From positions 3,959,501 through 4,023,500 of the forward strand of contig NZ_CP080590.1 in assembly GCF_019504385.1 (NCBI RefSeq): 64,000 bases of DNA, read 5' to 3'. A program made the translations under genes and the position numbers. This document shows, piece after piece, positions 1-6,760 of this stretch (position 1 is its first letter; each line of letters begins with the position of its first letter). A model generated the notes under the pieces. The model saw only the letters and a program-made list of their open reading frames with translations, did no database searches and had not been told where the DNA came from. Source of the DNA: Devosia salina (GTDB lineage: Bacteria; Pseudomonadota; Alphaproteobacteria; Rhizobiales; Devosiaceae).

Positions 1-55
1 GGCAGGGCCCCCTTCGACTAGGGTTTGTTCACCAGCGCCGGCATAGACTTCACCC

Positions 56-985
56 ATGACCGACAGCGCCTTTGCCACCGATGATTTCGTCCGCAGCCAG
101 ATCGATGCCTGGCTGCGTGACCTTGGGTCCGTGCGACGCCTCGCGCCCAAGACCCTCGAAGCCTATGGCCGCGACCTTGGACAGTTCATGGCCTTCCTGT
201 CCGGCCATATGGGCGGTCCGGTCTCGCTCGCGGCCCTCAAGGAGCTGCGCGGCGCCGATATCCGCGCCTTCATGGCCCAGCGCCGCAGCGAGAGCCTCGG
301 CTCGCGTTCGCTGGCGCGCGTCCTGTCCGCGCTCAAGAGCTTTTTCAGCTTTCTCGAGCGTGAGGGGACGCTGGCGACCGAGGCGCTCAATGTCATCCGC
401 ACCCCCAAGGTCCCGCACTCCCTGCCCAAGGCCCTGACGGTCGTGGAGGCCAAGCGCACCATCGACGCCACCAATGAGCTGGAAGACCGCCCCTGGGTGG
501 CGGCGCGCGACATGGCGGTCATCTCGCTCTGCTATGGCGCCGGACTGCGCATTTCCGAGGCCCTGGCGCTCACCAGGGCCGACCTCGAAACCGATACGCT
601 GCGCGTCACCGGCAAGGGCGGCAAGGTGCGCATGGTGCCCCTGATTGCGGCGGTGCGGCAGACGATCGACACCTATCTCGAGCTCGCCCCGTTCAAGCTC
701 GGGGCGGACGACAATCTGTTCCGCGGCGTCCGCGGGGGCGTCCTGTCGCCGCGGCTCATCCAATTGCGCATGGCCCAGCTCCGCTCCGCGCTCGGCCTGC
801 CGCCCTCGGCAACGCCGCACGCCCTGCGGCATTCCTTTGCCACCCACCTGCTGGGCAAGGGCGGCGACCTGCGCGCCATCCAGGAACTGCTCGGCCATGC
901 CAGCCTCTCCACCACGCAGATCTACACCGCCGTCGATACCGAGCGCCTGCTGGAAAGCTACACGAACGCCCATCCGCGCGGCTGA
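56..985 (+). CDS. xerC: Tyrosine recombinase XerC
   Basis: Site-specific tyrosine recombinase of 309 residues that, with XerD, resolves chromosome dimers at dif during cell division. An N-terminal SAM-like core-binding domain (about residues 12-100) is followed by the catalytic domain. The full catalytic set is visible: Arg165 (GLRISEAL), Lys190 in the GKGGK hairpin, His255-x-x-Arg258 (HALRHSF), His281 (LLGHASL) and nucleophile Tyr290 (TQIYTAV). The N-terminal half (RRLAPKTLEAYGRDL, ARDMAVISLCYGAGLRISEAL) resembles rhizobial XerC more than XerD, from memory of the families. Length is normal for the family. It is a housekeeping recombinase and not evidence of an integrative element. Confidence 0.9.
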   Translation: MTDSAFATDDFVRSQIDAWLRDLGSVRRLAPKTLEAYGRDLGQFMAFLSGHMGGPVSLAALKELRGADIRAFMAQRRSESLGSRSLARVLSALKSFFSFLEREGTLATEALNVIRTPKVPHSLPKALTVVEAKRTIDATNELEDRPWVAARDMAVISLCYGAGLRISEALALTRADLETDTLRVTGKGGKVRMVPLIAAVRQTIDTYLELAPFKLGADDNLFRGVRGGVLSPRLIQLRMAQLRSALGLPPSATPHALRHSFATHLLGKGGDLRAIQELLGHASLSTTQIYTAVDTERLLESYTNAHPRG

Positions 986-1210
986 ATTGCCCCGAATGGA
1001 CGGATTTGGCCTTGCGCGGCTTGGCTGCCACGAAGTCAGGGCCTATCCAATGGGCCATGTCTTCACGCCCGACGATTCTGATTTCGATTCTTTGGCTCAT
1101 CCGTCCCTCACGGGCCCGGACCGAAGGCTGACATCCAGCATTTGGCACCAACCGGCCCGCTCCCTGCGGCGTCCGGTTGACCCCATGGAGCGGCCAGAAA
1201 GACCCCGCCC

Positions 1211-2182
1211 ATGTTCACCAGATCACCCGCAAAGCCCCAATCACCGCAAGAGGCATTGATCCCCGGCCGGATCGACCTCGTCGGCTATGGCTTTGCAATT
1301 GCCGGCGCCGCGCTGTTTTCGACCAAGGGCATTTTCGCCAAGCTCGCCTATGCCCAGCATGTCTCTGCCGAAGCGACCCTGGCGCTGCGTATGCTCGTTG
1401 CCCTGCCCGTCTATCTGGCTATCCTGGTCTCGCTGCTGCGCCGCAACCCGCAATTGCTGGCCAGGCTGACGCCGCGACAGGTCCTGCCGGCCATGGCGGT
1501 CGGGGCGCTGGGCTATTTTGTTTCCAGCTATCTCGATTTTGCCGGCTTGGCCCATGTCACCGCGCAATATGAGCGGCTGGTGCTCTTCACCTATCCCTTC
1601 TTCGTGCTGCTGTTCGGTGTCTGGTTTTTTGGCGACCGCATGAACTGGGCGCTGGTGCCGGCCATGGCGCTGTCCTATGGCGGGCTGCTGATCATTTTCG
1701 GCTGGAACCTGGCGGTGCAGCCCGAAGGCCTGTTGACCGGCACGGCGCTGGTGCTCGGCTCGGCGGTCACCTTCGCCTTTTACCAGCATCTGGCCAAGCG
1801 CCGCATGGCGGTGCTCGGCGCCGGTCTCTTCACCTGCATCGGCATGTCCACCGCCGCAGTGCTGGCGATCGGGCAAAGCCTGGTGCTGGACGGCGTCGGG
1901 CCCTATCTCGCCTACCAGCCCCAGGTCTGGGCACTGGGCCTGATGCTGGGCATCTTCGGCACCGTGCTGCCCTCGTTCCTGCTCAATGCCGGCATTTCCC
2001 GGATCGGCGCGCGCGCCACTTCGGCCACCGGTTCGCTCGGACCGATCGTCACCATCGCCCTGGCGGTGGTGGTCCTGGGCGAGGCCTTCACCCCCTTTCA
2101 TGCCCTGGGCACGGCCCTGGTGATGGCGGGGGCGATCCTTTTTGCCCGAACCGACAACCGGGCCCGCGCTGCAAATCGCTAG
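1211..2182 (+). CDS. EamA-family (DMT superfamily) transporter
   Basis: Inner-membrane protein of 323 residues with about ten hydrophobic helices arranged as two EamA repeats (roughly residues 22-158 and 172-312). The second repeat ends with the typical sequence SLGPIVTIALAVVVLGEAFT. DMT proteins of this type export or exchange small metabolites, often amino acids or their analogues, but the substrate cannot be read from sequence. The N-terminus starts with a short Pro/Ser-rich cytoplasmic stretch before the first helix. It follows xerC after 225 bp with no gene in between and appears to be transcribed alone. Confidence 0.85.
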   Translation: MFTRSPAKPQSPQEALIPGRIDLVGYGFAIAGAALFSTKGIFAKLAYAQHVSAEATLALRMLVALPVYLAILVSLLRRNPQLLARLTPRQVLPAMAVGALGYFVSSYLDFAGLAHVTAQYERLVLFTYPFFVLLFGVWFFGDRMNWALVPAMALSYGGLLIIFGWNLAVQPEGLLTGTALVLGSAVTFAFYQHLAKRRMAVLGAGLFTCIGMSTAAVLAIGQSLVLDGVGPYLAYQPQVWALGLMLGIFGTVLPSFLLNAGISRIGARATSATGSLGPIVTIALAVVVLGEAFTPFHALGTALVMAGAILFARTDNRARAANR

Positions 2183-2266
2183 CTTTCCCGCTTCTGGCCG
2201 CCGCAAAGCCGCTGTAATGTGCGCTCACCACTATTGCTACATCTGAGGGTTGAGGGAGAACGAGCG

Positions 2267-3544
2267 ATGCGTGCAATCACCAAACGACTGGGCCTGGCCG
2301 GCGTCATGCTGGTGATGGTGTCGGGCCTGTCCGCCCCTGCATTGGCGCAGGGAACGGGGACCGTCGATTTTGGCGACGACACCTCCAACTGGGCCAATGA
2401 CGGCGAATGCGACGATCCGCGCTTTACCGGTTCGGCCATGGCTGCCGAGCTGGAAGATGTCGATATCGGCAAGGACGCCACCGACTGTCGCACCGCCTTC
2501 GAGGCCGGCACCATCACCCTGGTGGAAGGCGATGCCGGCACGGACATGGCTGGCGGCGACATCGACTTCGGCGATGACAGTTCCAACTGGTCCAAGGACG
2601 GGGAATGCGACGACCCGCGTTTCTCGGGCACCGGCATGGCCGCCGAACTGGAAGACATCGATATCGGCAAGGATGCCACCGACTGCCGCACCGCCTATGA
2701 GGCCGGCACCATCACCCTTGCCGGCGAGGGCAGCACCACCCCAATGGCCGATATCGACTTCGGCGACGACAGTTCCGAATGGGCCAAGGACCAGGAATGC
2801 GATGATCCGCGCTTTGCCGGCTCCGGCATGGCCAGCGAACTGGACGACGTCAATATCATGAAGGACGCCAGCGACTGCCGCCAGGCCTTCGAGGACGGCA
2901 CCGTGACCCTGGCCGAAGATGCACCGGATGAACCGATGAGCACGGTCCCCGGTTCGGTGCTCGAGGCCCTGGCCGCCCGTATCGACTTCGGCGATGACAA
3001 TGGCAACTGGCCCAATGACAATGAATGCGACGACCCCGACTTTGTCGGCCCCGGCGTGGCGGGCGATCCGTCCGATGTCGACCGCATGCACGACGCCAGC
3101 GACTGCCGCGCCGCCTTCATCGCCGGCGAAGCCGCGCTCAAGTCGGCCAGCGACCTGGGCGGCGTCTTCGACTATGGCAATGACAGCTCGGAATGGGCCA
3201 ATGACGGCCAGTGCGACGACTGGCGCTTCACCGGCCCCGGCATGGCCAAGAAGCTCTCCAGCGCCGATGTCCAGGCCGATGCCAGCGATTGCCAGGCCCT
3301 TGAAGCCTCTGGCGACATTTCGATCAAATCGGTCTATCAGCCCGACTATATCCTGGGCGCGCCCTATGACACTTCTGGCGTCAATTTCGGGGATAATTCA
3401 TCGTCCTACGCCAATGACAATATCTGCGACGACCCGCGCTTCGAAGGCCCCGGCTCGGCCACGACGCTGCTCGACAGCGATCTGGAACACGACGCCGAGG
3501 ACTGCCGCACGCTCTATGAGCAGGGCAAGATCATCCTGCGCTAG
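2267..3544 (+). CDS. Secreted protein of six acidic two-cysteine repeats
   Basis: A 425-residue exported protein with no function I recognise. A clear signal peptide (MRAITKRLGLAGVMLVMVSG, ending at APALAQ) is followed by six tandem units of about 50-75 residues. Each unit follows the pattern (V/I/F)(D/N)(F/Y)G(D/N)(D/N)..., a Trp or Tyr, ND.(E/Q/I)CDD..F.G.G, then D(A/A)(T/S/E)DC. Each unit therefore has two conserved Cys (ECDD and DC), probably a disulfide, and many Asp that could bind calcium. Units 1-3 are closest to each other; 4-6 have diverged. The start was chosen because GGGAGA lies just upstream and the signal peptide begins there; an earlier in-frame ATG at 2219 would only add residues without a signal. 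Similar repeats accompany secreted proteases in other alphaproteobacteria (from memory), but no protease domain is present here. A terminator follows the stop codon. Confidence 0.75.
   Translation: MRAITKRLGLAGVMLVMVSGLSAPALAQGTGTVDFGDDTSNWANDGECDDPRFTGSAMAAELEDVDIGKDATDCRTAFEAGTITLVEGDAGTDMAGGDIDFGDDSSNWSKDGECDDPRFSGTGMAAELEDIDIGKDATDCRTAYEAGTITLAGEGSTTPMADIDFGDDSSEWAKDQECDDPRFAGSGMASELDDVNIMKDASDCRQAFEDGTVTLAEDAPDEPMSTVPGSVLEALAARIDFGDDNGNWPNDNECDDPDFVGPGVAGDPSDVDRMHDASDCRAAFIAGEAALKSASDLGGVFDYGNDSSEWANDGQCDDWRFTGPGMAKKLSSADVQADASDCQALEASGDISIKSVYQPDYILGAPYDTSGVNFGDNSSSYANDNICDDPRFEGPGSATTLLDSDLEHDAEDCRTLYEQGKIILR
2363..3541 (+). repeat. Six tandem coding repeats
   Basis: In-frame repeat units start near 2363, 2561, 2753, 2981, 3167 and 3380. 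The first half of each unit carries the D-F-G-D-(D/N)...N-D-x-(E/Q/I)-C-D-D core and the second half the D-A-x-D-C core. Spacers vary in length (10 to 25 residues), and the spacers after units 3 and 5 are longest. This is a protein repeat, since conservation is at the amino-acid level with synonymous drift. Confidence 0.85.
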
Positions 3545-3567
3545 ACGGGTTCAGCAGACGAAACACC

Positions 3568-3599
3568 AACGGCGGGGCCTCGATCCCGCCGTTCGCTTT
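3568..3599 (+). terminator. Rho-independent terminator
   Basis: Perfect 9-bp stem (3568-3576 AACGGCGGG with 3585-3593 CCCGCCGTT), 8-nt loop, then CGCTTTTT. It lies 24 bp after the stop codon of the repeat protein. Confidence 0.8.
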
Positions 3600-3644
3600 T
3601 TGGGGGGAATGGGGTGGGGAGGCGAGGGTCAGCTCTTGGTGACC

Positions 3645-4346
3645 TTATCTTCCGTCCTCTACGCGACTGTTTGCAAGTGCCTCGTCATTCTCCTCGATCC
3701 ACCTTTCCAGCCTGGCCATACGATCCGGCCAGACCTCATTGTACTCGTGGTCAAAGGTGGTCATGCAAAGGGCTACTCTCTCGAGATGACCATCGGTGTA
3801 GCGTTCCGACCAATTGTTCGAGAAATGTGTCTCGTATTCGCCATGGTCAACCTTGGAATAGCCCCTCATGAAGCCCTCGTAGCTCGGATGGGCGCTCTCG
3901 GAGAGGTCTGCGTAAAACGCCATGAGACCTGGGTACTCGTTGTCGCACTTCTCTAGCACGGACACGATATTCATCGATTTTGGAGCATCGGGGTTGTTGC
4001 GCGCGCCTAGCAGCAGCACGGAAGTCTTCTCTCCGAAGGCGTTGAAGTCCAGCGTCCCTTCAATCACGCGCCGCATCTGTTGGTTGAGATAGATCAGCGT
4101 GGCGAGCGTCTCGAACGCGCTCCGGAGCAATATCCGAGCACCGAGGATATGCGACTGGTGATAGAGGACCTGGGACTGCTGCAAGAGGTCCACCAACCGC
4201 CAAGCCACCACCTCACGTAGCATCCATACCCGAAAAGTCGATTTCCATTTGTAGACGATGGGATTTCGGGAAATTAATCCGCCAACGGGAATGCTTGTCA
4301 TCAATGTTGCACTCCAAGCTTCGAGTGTCTCATCGACCTGCATCAT
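3645..4346 (-). CDS. Hypothetical protein, possibly DUF5677-like
   Basis: A 233-residue soluble protein without signal peptide or clear membrane segment. The centre (SHILGARILLRSAFETLATLIYL) resembles the helical core of DUF5677-type proteins, which are helical proteins of unknown function; this match is from memory and weak. The gene is flanked on both sides by terminators or repeats and convergent to the repeat-protein gene. Its sequence looks less G+C-rich and its codon choice less biased than its neighbours, which suggests acquisition by transfer. Two adjacent ATG codons (4346 and 4343) could both start it. Function unknown. Confidence 0.6.
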   Translation of the reverse strand: MMQVDETLEAWSATLMTSIPVGGLISRNPIVYKWKSTFRVWMLREVVAWRLVDLLQQSQVLYHQSHILGARILLRSAFETLATLIYLNQQMRRVIEGTLDFNAFGEKTSVLLLGARNNPDAPKSMNIVSVLEKCDNEYPGLMAFYADLSESAHPSYEGFMRGYSKVDHGEYETHFSNNWSERYTDGHLERVALCMTTFDHEYNEVWPDRMARLERWIEENDEALANSRVEDGR

Positions 4347-4524
4347 CTCATCGACTTTCCAGTTCTACGCGATTTCCCTAACTGTATCATCATTGCGTCG
4401 AACCACACTCGTCCCCAGAACACCATGACGGCAGCTTTCGGGTGGCTATCAGCTTAGCCCGAACGACCGCAAAGGGATCGAAATCGGTCCTCCGGTTTTG
4501 TCTCTTTGTTTCCACCCCTCGGAT

Positions 4525-4666
4525 CGTCACCCTCGGGCCTGACCCGAGGGCTCTGTACTTTGGCGTTTCGGCAGGGGCGCTATGAAGCGACACAAGTCTG
4601 AATGGGCGCGACCTCTGTGACGAGATCGTCAAGTGAAGAGCCCTCGGGTCAGGCCCGAGGGTGACG
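4525..4666. repeat. Perfect 30-bp inverted repeat pair
   Basis: Bases 4525-4554 and 4637-4666 are exact reverse complements over 30 bp. Each arm is itself palindromic around CCCTCGGGCCTGACCCGAGGG. Sequences of this kind are common dispersed intergenic repeats in Rhizobiales (from memory). The 82-bp interior has no ORF of note. Confidence 0.8.
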
Positions 4667-4770
4667 CGCGGTGGGTTGGGAGACAGCAGGTTTTGGTTGT
4701 CTGGTCGTATGGGCTCAACGGCCCCAGCGGCGTCGCATTCTGCCGTCCACACACCGTGACCCAAAAACAA

Positions 4771-4798
4771 AACCCCCGGCATGGACCGGGGGTTTTTT
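4771..4798 (-). terminator. Bidirectional terminator of the sdh operon
   Basis: Stem 4771-4779 (AACCCCCGG) with 4786-4794 (CCGGGGGTT), followed by TTTT on the plus strand and TTTTGTTTTT on the minus strand. It lies about 125 bp after the sdhB stop codon in the direction of sdh transcription. Confidence 0.8.
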
Positions 4799-4823
4799 CA
4801 TGAACAATCGGCGTCTGAACCCT

Positions 4824-4916
4824 AGAGCTCCCGTTCTAACTCAGAACGGGAGCTCTATCTCTTTGTTTTGTCACGCTTTCGAACCGCAAAAGTGGTGTCC
4901 ACCTTTGCTGAAAGCG
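4824..4916. repeat. Palindromic intergenic repeats next to sdhB
   Basis: 4824-4837 and 4843-4856 form a perfect 14-bp stem with a 5-nt loop (AGAGCTCCCGTTCT arm). Immediately after, 4874-4880/4910-4916 (CGCTTTC/GAAAGCG) and 4886-4895/4899-4908 (GCAAAAGTGG/CCACCTTTGC) form a nested hairpin. The GCAAAAGTGG-TGTCCAC form is a familiar dispersed repeat of rhizobial genomes (from memory). Confidence 0.65.
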
Positions 4917-4918
4917 CT

Positions 4919-5701
4919 CTAGGCCGCCTTGCGCTCGACCATCATCTTCTTGATCTGGGCGATGGCCTTGGCCGGATTGAGGCCCTTGGGGCAGACCTTG
5001 GCGCAGTTCATGATGGTGTGGCAGCGATAGAGCTTGAACGGGTCCTCGAGATTGTCGAGGCGCTCGGACTGGGTCTCGTCGCGGCTGTCGATGAGCCAGC
5101 GATAGGCCTGCAGCAGCGCTGCGGGGCCAAGATATTTCTCGCCATTCCACCAATAGGACGGGCAGGAGGTCGAGCAGCAGGCGCACAGGATGCATTCATA
5201 GAGCCCGTCGAGCTTGGCGCGGTTCTCGATCGACTGCGTCCATTCCTTGTCCGGCGTGGGCGAGGTGGTCTTGAGCCAGGGCTCGATGGCGCGGTGCTGG
5301 GCGTAGAAATTGGTGAGGTCGGGGACGAGGTCCTTGACCACCGGCATATGCGGCAAGGGGTAGATCTTGATCGGGCCGGAGCTGTCGTCCATGCCCTTGG
5401 TGCAGGCCAGGGTATTGAGCCCGTTGATATTCATCGAGCACGAACCGCAAATGCCCTCGCGGCAGGAGCGGCGGAGCGTCAGCGTCGGATCGGTCCGGTT
5501 CTTGATATAGAGCAGCGCATCCAGGATCATCGGGCCGCAATCGTCGAGATCGACGAAATAGGTATCGATGCGCGGATTGTCGGTGCTGTCCGGATCGTAG
5601 CGATAGATGTGGAACTCGCGCAGGCGCGTGGCGCCCTCTGGCTTCGGCCAGGTCTTGCCCTTCTGCGGCTGGTCGGCCTTGCGCAATGTCAGTTCGGCCA
5701 T
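4919..5701 (-). CDS. sdhB: Succinate dehydrogenase iron-sulfur subunit SdhB
   Basis: Iron-sulfur subunit (260 residues) of respiratory complex II. It passes electrons from the FAD of SdhA to ubiquinone at the membrane anchor. The 2Fe-2S ligands are Cys80, Cys85, Cys88 and Cys100 (SCREGICGSC ... LAC). The 4Fe-4S and 3Fe-4S centres use Cys170-x-x-Cys173-x-x-Cys176-x-x-x-Cys180-Pro and the later CHTIMNCAKVCPKG block. GGAAG precedes the ATG. It is the last gene of the sdh transcript, but is separated from sdhA by one possible and two clear additional small genes, which is unusual because sdhA and sdhB normally abut. Confidence 0.95.
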   Translation of the reverse strand: MAELTLRKADQPQKGKTWPKPEGATRLREFHIYRYDPDSTDNPRIDTYFVDLDDCGPMILDALLYIKNRTDPTLTLRRSCREGICGSCSMNINGLNTLACTKGMDDSSGPIKIYPLPHMPVVKDLVPDLTNFYAQHRAIEPWLKTTSPTPDKEWTQSIENRAKLDGLYECILCACCSTSCPSYWWNGEKYLGPAALLQAYRWLIDSRDETQSERLDNLEDPFKLYRCHTIMNCAKVCPKGLNPAKAIAQIKKMMVERKAA

Positions 5702-5764
5702 TTTCTTCGCTCTTCCTTCTCAACTCCGGGGTCTTCGACCCCAAGGCATGTCGGTTTCGCCCGA

Positions 5765-6055
5765 TCAGTAGTTCGGCTTGCAGACCTGGTTCGATCGGGC
5801 GACATAGGTATTGTAGGCGTCATAGTCGGATGCGGCGGGCGAGCCGCCCTTCATCGACGAAATCACGACCCCCATGAAGCGTTCGTCGATCAGCGTCATC
5901 GCCGCATCGGCCTTGCAGCCGCACAGCCGCGCATCCTGCGCGATGCCCATGCAGACGCGGTAGAATTCATCCTTCTGCGCCGCGGTAGGCGCCGCGGCGA
6001 AGGCCGGCAATCCAGTGCCCAGCAGCAATGCGAGGACGACGATTGGTCGTGTCAT
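5765..6055 (-). CDS. Small secreted cysteine-containing protein
   Basis: A 96-residue exported protein. The signal peptide (MTRPIVVLALLLGTGLPAFAA) is cleaved near AFA-AAP. The mature part of about 75 residues has four Cys (YRVCMGIAQDARLCGCKAD near the start and VCKPNY at the end), so one or two disulfides are likely. No family recognised. It sits 63 bp upstream of sdhB and 9 bp after the lipoprotein gene on the same strand, so it is very probably co-transcribed with the sdh genes. A role in assembly or stability of complex II is possible but purely inferred from position. Confidence 0.7.
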   Translation of the reverse strand: MTRPIVVLALLLGTGLPAFAAAPTAAQKDEFYRVCMGIAQDARLCGCKADAAMTLIDERFMGVVISSMKGGSPAASDYDAYNTYVARSNQVCKPNY

Positions 6056-6064
6056 TCATCCCTC

Positions 6065-6613
6065 CTAGAAGCCGCCACGGGTCAGCGTTACGGCGCCGGG
6101 CCCGAACATGGTGTTGAGATTGCCCTCATAGCCGCCCTGGCCGTCGGCGATGAGCTGGCCCTGGATGGCGCCGGTATTATTGGTCAGCGCGATGCCATTG
6201 CCGGCGCTCATCCATCCGGCGACCGATGAAAACTCGCTCGAGCAGAAGCCCGACTGCGCCGCCTGCATGGCGCCGCTGGCCCCGCTCAGCGGGCTGGTGG
6301 AGAGGGCAAAGGTGCAGGTCCGGCCGAATTTGTCCTTCAGCGTCCACTTGCCGGTCATGGCATTGGCCATGCCGGCCATATTGGCATTCGAGCCGATCAC
6401 GAAGCTGCCGCCGGTCATCACACGCTGGCCGGTCGAGGGATCAATCTGGCTGGTGGTAGTGACAACGCTGTTATTGCCATAACTGGTCTGCTCGTTCTGG
6501 CCAAAGGTGCTGCCGGCCGCGCCAGCATTGCCGCTGGCGGCAAAGTTGGTCGAACTGGTCGAGCAGGCGGCCAGAGCGAAAGCGGCGGTCAGGACAGCGA
6601 GGTAACGGATCAT
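6065..6613 (-). CDS. Lipoprotein with AprI/Inh-type protease-inhibitor-like domain
   Basis: A 182-residue lipoprotein. The signal peptide ends in a lipobox (FALAAC) with Cys17 as the lipidated residue. A Ser/Asn/Ala-rich linker is followed by a C-terminal beta domain (about residues 90-182) with GKWTLKDKFGRTCTF, a second Cys in GFCSSEF, GWMSAGNGIALTN and GGYEGNL. This pattern resembles the Inh/AprI metalloprotease-inhibitor fold found in Brucella Omp19-like lipoproteins; the match is from memory. The start was set at the ATG opening the lipoprotein signal peptide. It lies inside the sdhA-sdhB interval on the same strand. Confidence 0.65.
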   Translation of the reverse strand: MIRYLAVLTAAFALAACSTSSTNFAASGNAGAAGSTFGQNEQTSYGNNSVVTTTSQIDPSTGQRVMTGGSFVIGSNANMAGMANAMTGKWTLKDKFGRTCTFALSTSPLSGASGAMQAAQSGFCSSEFSSVAGWMSAGNGIALTNNTGAIQGQLIADGQGGYEGNLNTMFGPGAVTLTRGGF

Positions 6614-6620
6614 GCGCGTT

Positions 6621-6755
6621 CTACTTGCCTTCCTTCGCGGGCTTGGGCGGGGCGGGTGGCCGGGTGTCGCCATTCTGGCTGGGCTTTGGAGCATGCGCGA
6701 CGGGCCCGGCCTGACGCCAGCTGTCGTGACTGCGCTCTTCGCAGAGGTGACACAT
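6621..6755 (-). CDS. Possible 44-residue CxxC small protein
   Basis: An ORF of 44 codons starting 5 nt after the sdhA stop codon. It begins MCHLCEERSHDSW, giving a Cys-x-x-Cys pair, and ends in a Pro/Lys-rich tail (PPAPPKPAKEGK). Third codon positions are mostly G or C, as in neighbouring genes. No good ribosome site precedes it, so translation would depend on coupling to sdhA. Its last codons (AAGGAAGG) double as the ribosome site of the following lipoprotein gene. It may be real or chance. Confidence 0.35.
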   Translation of the reverse strand: MCHLCEERSHDSWRQAGPVAHAPKPSQNGDTRPPAPPKPAKEGK

Positions 6756-6760
6756 GGCGC

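Larger units (their letters stand above)
4347..4918. other. Gene-free 572 bp stretch rich in palindromes
   Basis: No convincing coding region. It holds, in order, a 30-bp perfect inverted repeat pair (4525-4554 / 4637-4666), a strong bidirectional terminator (4771-4794), a perfect 14-bp palindrome (4824-4837 / 4843-4856) and a further palindromic repeat (4874-4916) that ends three bases from the sdhB stop codon. It separates the sdh operon from the orphan gene to its left. Confidence 0.7.

Noticed and set aside
56..985. xerC as a sign of an integrated element
   Set aside because: The sequence resembles chromosomal XerC and no integrase-linked att sites or mobile genes surround it.
2363..3541. 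Regular repeats suggestive of a CRISPR or minisatellite
   Set aside because: Units are long, in frame and conserved as amino acids, so they are protein repeats.
4868..6229. 453-codon plus-strand frame antisense to sdhB
   Set aside because: sdhB is unambiguous; the antisense product is rich in Arg/Gly/Ala with no motif.
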